DNA of 64,000 bases from Arenibaculum pallidiluteum (GCF_017355985.1 NZ_JAFIQU010000003.1:45884-109883); one strand, 5' to 3'. Positions 9,048-18,240 are shown, numbered from the stretch's first letter. Translations and numbers: made by a program. The notes: generated by a model from the letters alone, not told the origin.

Positions 9048-9746
9048 TCAGACCTCGATGGTCTCGCCGACGGCGGGCGTCCTGACCTTGCCGCGATCCT
9101 CGCCCATGGCGTCCAGGAACTTGTCGGGCGTCTGGTCGATGATCGGGAACGAGCCGTAGTGGCAGGGGATCACGGTCTCGAAGCGGAAGAAGCGGCGGCA
9201 CGCCATGGCGGCCACCTTGCCGCCCATGGTGAAGCGGTCACCGATCGGCACGAGGCCGATGCGGGGCTCGTGGATCTCGGCGATCAGGGCCATGTCGCCG
9301 AAGATGTCGGTGTCGCCCATGTGGTAGAGCACGCGCTCTCCCGGCGGCTTGACCAGCAGTCCATGGGCGGAGCCCAGGCCCTGGGCCACGCCGTTCTGGA
9401 ACGTGCCGGAGGAATGGTGGCCGGTGACCATGCTGACCAGGAACGGCCCCTGGTCGACGGTGCCGCCACTGTTCATGGGATCCAGCTTCTCGACGCCCTG
9501 GGCCCCCAGGAAGCCGCAGAGATCAGCCTCGGCGACCACCTTGGCGCCGGTCGCCTTGGCGAGCGGCACCGTGTCGCCGAAATGGTCTCCATGGCCATGG
9601 GTCAGCAGGATGTGGGTGACGCCGCGCGCCGCGTCCTCGACGCTGCCCTTGAAGGACGGGTTTCCGGTGAGGAAGGGATCGATCAGCACGACCGCACCCT
9701 TGAACTCCAGCCGGAAGGCCGAATGCCCGTACCATGTCAGCTTCAT
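9048..9746 (-). CDS. UPF0173 family metal-dependent hydrolase
   Basis: Metallo-beta-lactamase-fold protein of 232 residues, with unknown substrate. The metal-binding HGHGDH motif is at 50-55. A histidine in TGHHSSG, an aspartate in YHMGDTDIF and a late histidine in IPCHYGSFP supply further ligands. The start [13 protein letters not shown] is the standard UPF0173 beginning. ATG 9746 has GGGAGG eight bases upstream, whereas upstream in-frame starts add a poor extension. The family is widely conserved and resembles UlaG and RNase Z-like hydrolases, but no substrate should be inferred. It lies 151 bp beyond the end of the large catabolic operon and has its own ribosome site, so it may be separate. 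Confidence 0.92.
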   Translation of the reverse strand: MKLTWYGHSAFRLEFKGAVVLIDPFLTGNPSFKGSVEDAARGVTHILLTHGHGDHFGDTVPLAKATGAKVVAEADLCGFLGAQGVEKLDPMNSGGTVDQGPFLVSMVTGHHSSGTFQNGVAQGLGSAHGLLVKPPGERVLYHMGDTDIFGDMALIAEIHEPRIGLVPIGDRFTMGGKVAAMACRRFFRFETVIPCHYGSFPIIDQTPDKFLDAMGEDRGKVRTPAVGETIEV

Positions 9747-9897
9747 CAGGGATCCTCCCGTTGCGGGCCGCCGCCATGCGATGGGCGCTTTGGCGGCGCT
9801 GGGATAACAGACGAGACGCGGGAGGATAGACGAGATCCGCGAGGAGGGAAGGTCCCGCACGCCGTTGGCGAGGACGGTCGTCCTTTCGGCCGGGCTC

Positions 9898-11181
9898 CTA
9901 TCTGACGAGAATGGCGCGGAAGTCGTTGACGTTCGTCAGTGTCGGGCCGGTGACGACGAGTTCGCCAGTCGCTTCGAAGACGGAGTAGGCGTCGTTCGAA
10001 GCCAGACGCGCCCGCGGGTCGAGGCCCAGCTCACGCGCCTTTCTCACGGTGGCGCCGTCGGCGATGGCGCCGGCGTTGTCCTCGGATCCGTCGATGCCGT
10101 CGGTGTCGCAGGCGATTGCCGTGATCCCGGACGATCCCTCGATCGCCAAGGCGAAGCCGAGCAGAAATTCGGCATTGCGTCCGCCGCGGCCCTTGCCCCG
10201 GACCGTGACGCTGGTCTCCCCACCCGAGAGGAGCAGGCATGGGCGGCGGAACGAGGACGTGCCCGACTGCACCGCCTTCGCGATGCCGGCCATAGCCCTG
10301 CCGACCTCGCGCGCCTCGCCCTCCACGGCGTCGCCAAGCAGAAAGGGTTCGAGGCCAAGCGATCGAGCGTGCGTGGCCGCGGCTTCCAGCGCAGTACGGC
10401 CCGAGGCGATCAGGCGGTACGCCGAGGCGGAGAAGGCGGGATGCCCGGGGGCCGGCATGGCAGCCTCCGAAGACGCGAGGAAGCGATCCAGATCCGCGGG
10501 AACCGCGACATCGTAACGCTTCAGGATGCCCCGGGCGATCATCGCGTCCGATTCCGGGGCGACCGTCGGCCCCGATGCGATCGTCGTCGGCGTGTCGCCG
10601 GGGACGTCCGAGATCGCCAGCGTCACCATCCGCGCCGGCCACGCGGCCATGCAGAGGCGCCCGCCACCCAGGCGCGAGACGACCGAACGAACGCGGTTCA
10701 TGTCTTCGATGGGCGCACCGCTGGCGAGCAGCGCGGAATTCACGGCCTTCACCGCCCCGAGGGATACGCCGGGAGGCGGCAGCATCAGCAAGGACGAGCC
10801 GCCACCCGAAAGCAGGCACAGGACCAGGTCCCGCTCGCAGAGGCCACCGATCAGGGACAGCATCTCCGCTGCGACGCGTTGCCCGGCCTCGTCGGGGTTC
10901 GGATGTCCTGCCTCGACGACGCGCAACCGCTTGCAGCGCTGTCCATGCCCGTGCCGCGTCACGACCATGCCGTCGAGCGGTCCGGGCCAGTGGCGCTCGA
11001 GGGCCGCGGCCATCGATGCTGCCGCTTTGCCGGCTCCGATCGCCACCGTGCGGCCGGGCGGCCGGGCGGGAAGATGCGGAGCCAGGATTTCCGATGGCCG
11101 GCAGGCCGTGACGGCTCGATCGAAGCAGGTCTGGAGAAGATCCCGGTCCCGCGCCGCCTCCGCCTCTCGTTCGACGTCCAT
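9898..11181 (-). CDS. Glycerate 2-kinase (MOFRL/TtuD family)
   Basis: Phosphorylates D-glycerate to 2-phosphoglycerate, which enters lower glycolysis. The 427-residue protein has the DUF4147 N-terminal domain ([10 protein letters not shown], then LSGGGSSLL) and the C-terminal MOFRL domain ([25 protein letters not shown] and GPTLTNVND). This family was long annotated as hydroxypyruvate reductase TtuD, but characterised members are kinases. ATG 11181 has GGGAGGAAAGCC directly upstream. It is the last gene of the nine-gene operon, 22 bp after the transketolase, and pairs functionally with the hydroxypyruvate/glycerate dehydrogenase two genes upstream. Together they convert hydroxypyruvate to a glycolytic intermediate. 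Confidence 0.92.
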   Translation of the reverse strand: MDVEREAEAARDRDLLQTCFDRAVTACRPSEILAPHLPARPPGRTVAIGAGKAAASMAAALERHWPGPLDGMVVTRHGHGQRCKRLRVVEAGHPNPDEAGQRVAAEMLSLIGGLCERDLVLCLLSGGGSSLLMLPPPGVSLGAVKAVNSALLASGAPIEDMNRVRSVVSRLGGGRLCMAAWPARMVTLAISDVPGDTPTTIASGPTVAPESDAMIARGILKRYDVAVPADLDRFLASSEAAMPAPGHPAFSASAYRLIASGRTALEAAATHARSLGLEPFLLGDAVEGEAREVGRAMAGIAKAVQSGTSSFRRPCLLLSGGETSVTVRGKGRGGRNAEFLLGFALAIEGSSGITAIACDTDGIDGSEDNAGAIADGATVRKARELGLDPRARLASNDAYSVFEATGELVVTGPTLTNVNDFRAILVR

Positions 11182-11203
11182 GGCTTTCCTCCCGTCCGCG
11201 GGA

Positions 11204-13183
11204 TCACAGGCGCTGCCTGACCTCTTCGACCACGCGCTGCGGCGTGATCCCGAAATGCGCGTAGAGGTCAGGTACCGCTCCCGACGCACCGAACCCGCTC
11301 ATGCCGACGAAGCCGCCGTCCTCGCCGACGTAGCGTTCCCAGCCTTGCCGCACGGCCGCCTCCACGGCGACCCGGGCGGTGCCACGGCCGATTACCTGGC
11401 GCCGATATGCCTCGTCCTGCATCTCGAAGAGTTCCCAGCACGGCATCGAGACCACGGCCGTCGGAACGCCTTCGGCCTGCAACATGGCGCGCGCCTTCTG
11501 CGCGATCGAGACCTCGGACCCCGTCGCGAGAATCGTTGCGCGCCGCGGTCCGCCCTCTGCCTCGGCGAGGACATAGGCGCCCAGGTTCGACAGGTTCTCG
11601 GCGGAGTGGCGGTTGCGAACCGGGGCGAGCGGCTGACGCGCGAACATCAGCGAGCAGGGGCCGGTGCGATGGTTCATCGCGATTTCCCAGCACTCCGCCG
11701 CCTCCACCGCGTCAGCCGGACGCATCACGAGCATGTTGGGCATGGCCCGGAACGCTGCCAGGAATTCCACCGGCTGGTGGGTGGGGCCGTTGGTACCGAT
11801 GCCGATGGAATCGTGGCTGAAGACGTACTTCACCGGCAGCCCCATGAGCGCCGACATCCGCATTGCGGCACGGTTGTAGTCGGAAAAGACCAGGTAGGTG
11901 ACGCCGATCGGCACAACCCCGCCATGGGACGCCATGCCGTTCAGCATGGAGGCCATGACGTGCTCCCGGACGCCGTAATGCACGTAGCGTCCGCCGCGCT
12001 CGCTGGCCGAGAAGCCGGTGAGGCTGCGCTTGTGCAGCGTCGCGCCCTCGAGGTCCGGCGCACCTGAGATGAGCTCGGGGATCGCCTCGGCCAGCATGTC
12101 CTGGATCTCGCCGGAGATCTTGTAGCCGTGTTCCGACAATCCGGCATCCGCGGCCCGGCGCTTGAAGGCTTGAAGCGCGGTGTCCCAGCCTCGCGGCAGC
12201 CTTCCTTCCCGGATGCGTTCGAAATCGCGGCGGCGTCCGGGCTCGAGGGCCGCAACGCGCGTCTGCCAGGCCTCGTTCTCAGGGGCGCCCCGGCGCCCAG
12301 CATCACGCCAGGCGGCGAGAATGTCGCCGGGGATCTCGAACGGGGGATAGGGCCAATCGAGATCCCGGCGAGCGTCGTCGGTATCCTCCTTGAACACCCG
12401 CCCGCCATGGGCGGCGCGCTGTCCCTCGACCCGTGGGATGCCTCGGCCGATCCTGGTGGTGCAGGCGATGATCGACGGACGCGGATCGGCCTTCGCGCGC
12501 TCCAGCGCGGCGGAAACCGCATCGATATCGTGCCCGTCGACCTCCTGGACGTGCCAGTTGCTGGCGCGGAAGCGGGCGGCCATGTCATCGGACAGAGCGA
12601 GCCCGATGTCCCCGTCATCGGTTATGCGGTTATCGTCCCAGAGGAAGGTGAGCTTGCCGAGGCCGAGATGCCCGGCCAGCGATATGACCTCCTGGCCGAC
12701 CCCCTCGTGAAGGCAGCCATCGCCGACGAGCGCGTAGGTGCGGTGATCGACGATACCTGGCCCGAACCAATCGTTCAGGAACGCCTCCGCTAGCGCCATG
12801 CCGGCCGCGTTCGCGATCCCCTGGCCCAGAAGACCCGTCGTGACCTCGATGCCGGCCGCCTGGTCGAACTCCGGGTGCCCGGCGCAATGCGAGCCCAGGA
12901 CGCGGAACCGCTTGATCTCGTCGAGCCCGATCTTCCGATAGCCCGTGAGGTGAAGCAGCGAATAGATCAGCATCGAGCCGTGGCCGTTCGACTGCACGAA
13001 CCGGTCCCGGTCGAACCACGTCGGGTCCCCGGCATCGAATTTGAGATGCCGCGTGAAGAGCGCGGTCATGACGTCGGCGGCCCCGAGCGGAGTGCCGGGA
13101 TGGCCTTCCGCCGCGCGCTCGATCGCGTCCATGGACAGGAAGCGGATCGCGTTGGCCATCAGACGTGGGTCGATGCAGGTCAT
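11204..13183 (-). CDS. tkt: Transketolase, full-length, atypical substrate pocket
   Basis: Thiamine-diphosphate enzyme transferring a two-carbon ketol unit. The 659-residue length is normal. Core residues are intact: His28 in EGHPG, SNGHGS, CAGHPE, the GDG of the cofactor motif, GVREH with the catalytic Glu, HDSIG and GPTHQPVE. Compared with E. coli TktA, recalled from memory and aligned at a constant offset, three substrate-contact residues differ: Arg358 is Tyr354, Ser385 is Ala381 and Asp469 is Asn465. Arg358 and Ser385 bind the sugar phosphate and Asp469 orients the acceptor hydroxyl, so an unphosphorylated or unusual substrate is likely. ATG 13183 has AGAGGA upstream. It lies 46 bp after the dehydrogenase gene. 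A second, split transketolase occurs in the same operon, so this is probably not the housekeeping enzyme. Confidence 0.93.
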   Translation of the reverse strand: MTCIDPRLMANAIRFLSMDAIERAAEGHPGTPLGAADVMTALFTRHLKFDAGDPTWFDRDRFVQSNGHGSMLIYSLLHLTGYRKIGLDEIKRFRVLGSHCAGHPEFDQAAGIEVTTGLLGQGIANAAGMALAEAFLNDWFGPGIVDHRTYALVGDGCLHEGVGQEVISLAGHLGLGKLTFLWDDNRITDDGDIGLALSDDMAARFRASNWHVQEVDGHDIDAVSAALERAKADPRPSIIACTTRIGRGIPRVEGQRAAHGGRVFKEDTDDARRDLDWPYPPFEIPGDILAAWRDAGRRGAPENEAWQTRVAALEPGRRRDFERIREGRLPRGWDTALQAFKRRAADAGLSEHGYKISGEIQDMLAEAIPELISGAPDLEGATLHKRSLTGFSASERGGRYVHYGVREHVMASMLNGMASHGGVVPIGVTYLVFSDYNRAAMRMSALMGLPVKYVFSHDSIGIGTNGPTHQPVEFLAAFRAMPNMLVMRPADAVEAAECWEIAMNHRTGPCSLMFARQPLAPVRNRHSAENLSNLGAYVLAEAEGGPRRATILATGSEVSIAQKARAMLQAEGVPTAVVSMPCWELFEMQDEAYRRQVIGRGTARVAVEAAVRQGWERYVGEDGGFVGMSGFGASGAVPDLYAHFGITPQRVVEEVRQRL

Positions 13184-13229
13184 GCTGAGCGGTTCCTCTT
13201 TCCTTCGCGGGCAGGGCTTCAGGGCACGG

Positions 13230-14183
13230 CTACCAGGTTCCTGGACGCCCCTCGGCGAAGGCCTCGATGCAAGCGGTGACCTGGTCGGCAACCTCCTGGC
13301 GGGCTTCACGGCTTGCCCATCCGACATGGGGCGTCAGGATGAAGTCCGGGCGCTCGACGAGGCGCATGAAGGGATGTTCGGGCGGCGGCGGTTCGGAGGA
13401 GACGGCATCCACCGCCGCCCCGCCGATGAGGCCTTCCTCCAGGGCGCGGACGAGTGCCGCTTCGTCGATCAGCCCACCGCGGGCGGTGTTGATGACGAGC
13501 GGCCGGCGCCTCATCCGCTCGAACTCGGCATCGCCGAGCAGATTGCGCGTCGCCGGCACGAGCGGGCAGTGGAGCGTCAGCACGTCGCTCCGCTCCAGCA
13601 CCTCCTCGAAGGGCGTGTAGAGAGGGCCCATGCCGCTGCTGCCCTTGTGGGCGGAGAACAGGACCCGCATGCCGAAGGCACGGCCAAGGGCGGCGACGGC
13701 CTGGCCGATCGCTCCCTCTCCGATCACACCCAGCGTGGAGCCGTGCAGGTCCCGGATGGGATGGGTCAGGAGCGTGAACTGCCCGGATTCCTGCCATTTG
13801 CCGGCTGCGACCGAGATCCGGTAGGCGAAGAGCGAGCGGCGCAGCGCCAGGATCAGCGCGAAAGTGTGCTCGGGCACGGTATGCACCGCATAGGCCTGGA
13901 CGTTCGAGACGGGAATGCCCCGGCGCCGGCAAGCCGCGAGGTCCACATTGTCGGTGCCGGTCGCAGCGACGGCCACGAAGCGCAGTTTCGGAAGCTCCGC
14001 GAGCACGGGCTCACGCAGCGGGACCTTGTTGACGACGAGGATGGTCGCGTTCCGGGCGCGCTCGACGATCTCGCCGGGCGCGGTCAGTCCATAATGCGTC
14101 CATTCATGGGGAATGGCGGGTCGGCGCATGGACACCTCGGGTCCGAGCGTGTCCTGGTCTAGAAAGACGATGGTTTCCTGCAT
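13230..14183 (-). CDS. NAD(P)-dependent D-2-hydroxyacid dehydrogenase (hydroxypyruvate reductase/glycerate dehydrogenase type)
   Basis: Probably reduces hydroxypyruvate to D-glycerate, or the reverse. The 317-residue protein has the D-2-hydroxyacid dehydrogenase fold: VAVAATGTDNVDLAA, the cofactor motif GVIGEGAIGQAVA, the active arginine in INTARGG, a glutamate in SSEPPPPEHP and the catalytic histidine in LTPHVGWAS. VLDGYT-like glycerate dehydrogenases share the VFLDQDTLGPE beginning. ATG 14183 is used although the ribosome site is weak; an open frame far upstream reads through dctM in another frame and is spurious. It sits between dctM and the transketolase, with glycerate 2-kinase further down, which supports the hydroxypyruvate assignment. 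Other 2-keto acids remain possible. Confidence 0.9.
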   Translation of the reverse strand: MQETIVFLDQDTLGPEVSMRRPAIPHEWTHYGLTAPGEIVERARNATILVVNKVPLREPVLAELPKLRFVAVAATGTDNVDLAACRRRGIPVSNVQAYAVHTVPEHTFALILALRRSLFAYRISVAAGKWQESGQFTLLTHPIRDLHGSTLGVIGEGAIGQAVAALGRAFGMRVLFSAHKGSSGMGPLYTPFEEVLERSDVLTLHCPLVPATRNLLGDAEFERMRRRPLVINTARGGLIDEAALVRALEEGLIGGAAVDAVSSEPPPPEHPFMRLVERPDFILTPHVGWASREARQEVADQVTACIEAFAEGRPGTW

Positions 14184-14247
14184 TTCGGCAACTCGCTTTG
14201 AAGGCAGACTTCGGGCGGGGCGCGAAGCCGCTGCATCGCGTTGGCGG

Positions 14248-14277
14248 GGCCCGCCGGCTCGGATGGGCCGGCGGGCC
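14248..14277 (-). terminator. Intercistronic hairpin after dctM
   Basis: An 11-bp perfect stem (GGCCCGCCGGC with its complement) around an eight-base loop, ten bases after the dctM stop and without a T-run. It probably stabilises the upstream transporter message or reduces read-through into the enzyme genes; it is not a full terminator if the operon is continuous. Confidence 0.55.
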
Positions 14278-14287
14278 GGGGCTCGGC

Positions 14288-15550
14288 TCAGCCCTTCAGG
14301 ATGAAGGCCGGGACGTAGCTGACGAGGAAGAGCACCAGTAGGGCGACGCCATAGAAGGGCATCATCTCCTTGACCACGGCACCCATCGGGACCCTGGCGA
14401 CAGAGCTCGCGATGAAGAGCGTGGTGCCCACGGGCGGCGTATAGAGGCCCATGGCGAGGTTCACGACCATCATCACGCCGAGCTGGACCCCATCCATGCC
14501 AATGCTGCTCGCGAGGGGCAGGAAGATGGGCGTAACCAGCAGGACCGCGGCCGGCAGGTCGATGAACATCCCGAGGAAGATCAGGATCAGGTTCATCGCG
14601 AGGATGATCAGCCACGGCGAGCTCAGATAGGTGGACATCCAGGCCGTGACCGCGGCCGGGATCTGCTCGAAGGTCACGATCCAGCCGACGACGCTCGAGG
14701 CCATGATCACGAGCAGCACGACACCCGTCGCAAGCCCCGCCTCCTGGACGCATTCGAGCGCGCGCTTCCAGCTGAGGTCGCGGTACAGCAGCAGCGAGAC
14801 GGCAAGCGCGTAGGCCGTTGCCATGACCGAGACCTCGGTCGGCGTCGCGATGCCGAAGCGCAGGACGATGATGATCAGGACGGGCAGCAGGACGCCGGGA
14901 AGCGAATAACCGAGCTCCTTGAGCAGGATCCGGCCGTTGATGGGGCGCTTCTCGCGCTGGAAGCCTCTGGATCGGCCGACCACGTAGCAGACCGCCATGA
15001 AGCCGAAGCACAGCATCATGCCTGGCAGGATTCCGGCCACGAAGAGGTCCGCGATGGAGGTCTGCGAGACCAGCGCGTAGATGATGAAAGGGATGGAGGG
15101 CGGGATCAGGATGTCGATGGTCGCCGAGGCGGCGATCGTCGCCGCTGCGAAGCCCGGCGGGTAGCCCAGCTTCTTCTGCCAGGGGATCAGCAGCGAGCCT
15201 ATCGCCGAGGCGTCGGCCACGGCCGAGCCGCTGATGCCGCCGAAGATCGTCGACGACACGACGCCCACCTGGCCGGGGCCGCCATGGAACCGTGCCATCA
15301 GCGTGCTTAGCAGGTCGAGCAGGTTCCTACCGAGCGTTCCGCCCATCATGATGCTGCCGGTCAGCATGAAGAAGGGGATGGCAAGCAGCGGGAAGCTTCC
15401 GACCTGCGAGACCATCTGCTCGATGACCAGGGAAAGGGAGCCTCGCTCCGACGTGCCGATCGCGACGGTCGAGCCGATCACCAGCGCATGGGCGATGGGC
15501 AGGCCCAGGATCGAAAGCAGGAAGAAGCAGGAGAAGACGATCGCGCTCAT
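14288..15550 (-). CDS. dctM: TRAP transporter large permease DctM
   Basis: Membrane subunit of a tripartite ATP-independent periplasmic transporter, which imports organic acids or polyols with a sodium gradient. The 420-residue protein has about twelve hydrophobic segments and conserved DctM stretches: IPFFMLTGSIMMGGTLGRNL, FGGISGSAVADASAIGSLLIP, ATIDILIPPSIPFIIY and LYTPPVGTTLFI. The ATG at 15550 overlaps the dctQ stop as ATGA, the usual arrangement, so the two are translationally coupled. The frame is open much further upstream but that part runs antisense-like through dctQ. Substrate cannot be read from the permease; the operon context points to a hydroxylated small carbon compound. Confidence 0.96.
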   Translation of the reverse strand: MSAIVFSCFFLLSILGLPIAHALVIGSTVAIGTSERGSLSLVIEQMVSQVGSFPLLAIPFFMLTGSIMMGGTLGRNLLDLLSTLMARFHGGPGQVGVVSSTIFGGISGSAVADASAIGSLLIPWQKKLGYPPGFAAATIAASATIDILIPPSIPFIIYALVSQTSIADLFVAGILPGMMLCFGFMAVCYVVGRSRGFQREKRPINGRILLKELGYSLPGVLLPVLIIIVLRFGIATPTEVSVMATAYALAVSLLLYRDLSWKRALECVQEAGLATGVVLLVIMASSVVGWIVTFEQIPAAVTAWMSTYLSSPWLIILAMNLILIFLGMFIDLPAAVLLVTPIFLPLASSIGMDGVQLGVMMVVNLAMGLYTPPVGTTLFIASSVARVPMGAVVKEMMPFYGVALLVLFLVSYVPAFILKG

Positions 15551-16065
15551 TCGTAGGCCACCTTCTCGTGAGGGGTGGGGACGCCGTGCAGGGCCCGGAC
15601 AAGGAGCGTGATTTCCTTCAGGCCGATCAGGGCAAAGCCCAGGAGCAGGCAGAAGTAGGTCAGGGAGCCGGGCACGCCGAGGATGGGCGTGCGCTCGTCG
15701 GCGACGATCGGCAGCAGGTCGAGCGTGACCCAGGCGAGCACCGCGTAGGTGCTGACGATCAGGGCCGAGCGCAGCAGCGCGAGACAGACGCGCATGGCGC
15801 CATAGGTGCGGTCGGTGACGAAGCCGATGTAGATGTGCGCGTTGTGCGACGTGGCGAGCACGACGCCCGACATGACGAACCAGGGGAAGAGCAGTTCCGG
15901 AAGCTCGGCCGCCCATTCCAGGCTGGTGCCGAACAGGTAGCGCAGGAACACGTTGGCCAGGAGGATCGCGAACATGGCGGCGCTGGTGACGCAGAGCACG
16001 AGCTTGCACATCACGTCGACGATTTGGTCGGGCCAGGCGAGCCACGACGTTCCGTTGGTATCCAT
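15547..16065 (-). CDS. dctQ: TRAP transporter small permease DctQ
   Basis: Four-helix membrane subunit that works with DctM. It has 172 residues with hydrophobic segments near 18-42, 55-75, 95-118 and 133-155, and the family-typical ANVFLRYLFGTSLEWAAELP stretch. ATG 16065 has GGGGGAGGAAA directly upstream. It overlaps dctM by four bases. The gap to dctP contains a strong hairpin, as often seen where the binding protein must be made in excess over the membrane subunits. Confidence 0.94.
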   Translation of the reverse strand: MDTNGTSWLAWPDQIVDVMCKLVLCVTSAAMFAILLANVFLRYLFGTSLEWAAELPELLFPWFVMSGVVLATSHNAHIYIGFVTDRTYGAMRVCLALLRSALIVSTYAVLAWVTLDLLPIVADERTPILGVPGSLTYFCLLLGFALIGLKEITLLVRALHGVPTPHEKVAYE

Positions 16066-16121
16066 TGGGTTTCCTCCCCCGGCCCGGCCGGGCGTCGGCG
16101 GGCGGGCTGCTGGTGGGTTCG

Positions 16122-16144
16122 GGGGCGCGGCTCGGCCGCGCCCC
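16122..16144 (-). terminator. Intercistronic hairpin after dctP
   Basis: A 10-bp GC-only stem (GGGGCGCGGC with its complement) around a TCG loop, seven bases after the dctP stop. Likely an RNA 3'-end stabiliser or partial terminator giving higher expression of the binding protein than of dctQM. No T-run follows. Confidence 0.6.
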
Positions 16145-16151
16145 GCGGCGC

Positions 16152-17132
16152 TCAGCGCGCCTTCTGCGCCTCCGCGACGACCTGGCGCACGAAGTCGCCG
16201 ATCGCACCCTTCGAGGCCTCGTCGATGACCGGCGCCGTGGCCTTTCGGAAGGCTTCGCGGTCGATCTGGGTGATCTTGACGCCTTCCTTGGGCAGCAGCT
16301 CGATGAGGCGCTTGTCGTCGGCGAGGGCCAGGTTCCGCTGGTGCCGAACGGCCTCCTTGGCCGCCGCGCGGATGGCCTGCCGATCGGCGTCGCCGAGCTT
16401 GTCCCAGCTCCGCTTCGACATCAGGAAAGGCGTGGTCTCGTACTTGTGCCCGGTCATTGCGAGGTGCGGCTGCACCTCGTGAAGCTTCGAGTAGTAGAAG
16501 TTCGTGACGGGATTCTCCTGCCCGTCGACGGCGCCCTGCTGGAGCGCGATGTAGAGTTCCGAGAACTTGATCTGCTGGGTGTCCGCGCCGAGCGTGCGGA
16601 AGATGCTGACCGTCACGGTGTCGGGCGGCGTGCGGATCTTGAGGCCCTTCAGGTCCTCGGGCTTCTGAATCGGATGCTTGTTGTTCGACGTGTGCCGGAC
16701 GCCGTTATCCATGTAGCCGAGAACGATCAGCCCCTTGGCCTCCGACTTCTTCGCGAGCTCGTCGCCCGCCGGGCCGTCGACGACCTTCCAGGCGTGCTCG
16801 GCGCTGTCGAACAGGTAGGGCATTCCGAGCGCGGCGTATTCCGGGACGACGTTCGTGACGGCGCCCTGGGAGTTCAGGGACATGTCGATGGAGCCCGTGC
16901 GCATGCCCGTCACCATGGCCGCGTCGTCGCCGAGCTGGGCGCTGCCGGCAACCTGGACCTCGATGCGGCCGCCGCTCTTCTCCTTGACGAGCTCCGCGAA
17001 CTTCTTCGCACCCTCGTCCCGCGGGTTGCCCGCGGCGGCACCGTGGCCGAGCGTCAGCTTGACCTGTTGCGCGAGGGCCGGCGCGGCCGCGAAGGCGAGC
17101 AGCGCGGCGATGCAGACACCAATCCTGTTCAT
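16152..17132 (-). CDS. dctP: TRAP transporter substrate-binding protein DctP
   Basis: Periplasmic receptor that captures the substrate for DctQM. The 326-residue protein starts with a signal peptide (a charged start, a hydrophobic core at about 4-18, and likely cleavage after Ala21 in APALAQQ). The mature protein shows DctP features: LTLGHGAAAGNPRDEGAKKF, GRIEVQVAGSAQLGDD, KIRTPPDTV with the arginine that normally binds a substrate carboxylate, and GAVDGQENPVTNFY. The retained arginine suggests that the ligand carries a carboxyl group, which would favour a sugar acid or hydroxy acid over a neutral polyol. ATG 17132 has AAAGGAGGAAA upstream. It lies between the split transketolase and dctQ in the operon. 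Confidence 0.95.
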   Translation of the reverse strand: MNRIGVCIAALLAFAAAPALAQQVKLTLGHGAAAGNPRDEGAKKFAELVKEKSGGRIEVQVAGSAQLGDDAAMVTGMRTGSIDMSLNSQGAVTNVVPEYAALGMPYLFDSAEHAWKVVDGPAGDELAKKSEAKGLIVLGYMDNGVRHTSNNKHPIQKPEDLKGLKIRTPPDTVTVSIFRTLGADTQQIKFSELYIALQQGAVDGQENPVTNFYYSKLHEVQPHLAMTGHKYETTPFLMSKRSWDKLGDADRQAIRAAAKEAVRHQRNLALADDKRLIELLPKEGVKITQIDREAFRKATAPVIDEASKGAIGDFVRQVVAEAQKAR

Positions 17133-17159
17133 GTTTCCTCCTTTCGGTGCGGGAATTGT

Positions 17160-17180
17160 GCCGGCATGATCCATGCCGGC
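17160..17180 (-). terminator. Intercistronic hairpin before dctP
   Basis: A 9-bp perfect stem (GCCGGCATG with its complement) around a three-base loop, between the split transketolase C subunit and dctP. With the hairpins at 16122 and 14248 it frames the transporter genes. It may mark a processing site giving the dctP message its own 5' end. Confidence 0.5.
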
Positions 17181-17223
17181 CCGGGGGCGGGCGTCCCGCA
17201 GCTGCCGCCCCTGTCGTGGCGGA

Positions 17224-18240
17224 TCAGAGCCAGCCCTTGATCCTCGTCGACATGACCTCGGTCGAGATGCCGTACCGGTCGTGCAGCGTGGGAAGTGCGC
17301 CGGCCGCCAGGAACTCGTCGGGCAGGCCGATGTGCCGGAACTTCGGCGTCACGCCGGACCGGAGCAGCAGGCCGGCGACGGCTTCGCCCAGGCCTCCGAT
17401 GACGGTGTGGTTCTCGGCGACCACCACCATGCGGCCGCTGCGCGAGGCCTCCTGCAGGATCGTCTCGGCGTCGAGTGGCTTGATCGTCGGTACGTGCAGG
17501 ACGGCCACCCCAACCTTGTCGGCTTCCAGCGCCTGGGCCACCTCCAGGGCACGCATGGTCATGATGCCGGACGAGATGACGAGCACCTCCGCGCCATCAC
17601 GCAGGACCTTCGCCTTCCCGAGCTCGAAGCGGTAGCCGTACTCGTCCAGCACGAGGGGAACCTGGCCGCGCAGGAGCCGCATGTAGACGGGTCCGCGATG
17701 GGCCGCGATGGCGGGCACCACCTGCTCGATCTCGTGCGCATCGCAGGGGTCGATCACGGTGAGGTTCGGCATGGCGCGGAACAGCGCCAGGTCCTCAGCC
17801 GCCTGGTGGCTCGGCCCGTAGCCTGAGGTCAGGCCGGGCAGGGCGCAGGCGATCTTAACGTCGAGGTTCTCTTCCGCGATGGTCTGGTGGATGAAGTCGT
17901 AGGCTCGCCTCGAGGCGAAGACCGCGTAGGTCGTGGCGAAGGGGGTGAAGCCTTCGTGGGCCATGCCGGCAGCAGCGCCCATCAGCAGCTGCTCGGCCAT
18001 TCCCATCTGGTAATAGCGGTCGGGAAACTCCCTCGCGAAGACGTGCAGGTCGGTGTACTTGCCGAGGTCGGCGGTCATGCCGACGATGTCCGGGCGGGAG
18101 CGGGCCAGCGCGATCAGGGCGTGGCCGAAGGGGGCCGGCTTCGTACGCTGCCCCTCGGACGCGATCGAGGCGATCATCGCCGATGTGGTCAGGCGCGGCT
18201 TCGCGGCCACGCTCGCGGAATTGGCGGCCGTGCGGGTCAT
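17224..18240 (-). CDS. Split transketolase, C-terminal (pyrimidine-binding) subunit
   Basis: Second half of a two-subunit transketolase; it binds the pyrimidine ring of thiamine diphosphate and supplies the catalytic glutamate (Glu83 in YQMGMAEQ). The 338-residue protein contains the Pyr domain, with FATTYAVFASRRAYD, followed by a transketolase C-terminal domain (VLVISSGIMTMRALEVA). The substrate loop reads LPGLTSGYGPSHQ: relative to E. coli TktA, His461 is Ala133 and Asp469 is Tyr141, so canonical phosphate and hydroxyl contacts are missing. The ATG at 18240 overlaps the stop of the N subunit as ATGA, ensuring equal synthesis. An N-terminal extension of about 30 residues precedes the domain. 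The related 1-deoxyxylulose-5-phosphate synthase fold is excluded because the halves are separate and lack its signature regions. Confidence 0.92.
   Translation of the reverse strand: MTRTAANSASVAAKPRLTTSAMIASIASEGQRTKPAPFGHALIALARSRPDIVGMTADLGKYTDLHVFAREFPDRYYQMGMAEQLLMGAAAGMAHEGFTPFATTYAVFASRRAYDFIHQTIAEENLDVKIACALPGLTSGYGPSHQAAEDLALFRAMPNLTVIDPCDAHEIEQVVPAIAAHRGPVYMRLLRGQVPLVLDEYGYRFELGKAKVLRDGAEVLVISSGIMTMRALEVAQALEADKVGVAVLHVPTIKPLDAETILQEASRSGRMVVVAENHTVIGGLGEAVAGLLLRSGVTPKFRHIGLPDEFLAAGALPTLHDRYGISTEVMSTRIKGWL

Noticed and set aside
13230-15011. A 593-codon frame joining the D-2-hydroxyacid dehydrogenase with upstream dctM sequence
   Set aside because: The N-terminal half is a different frame of dctM; the enzyme starts at 14183.
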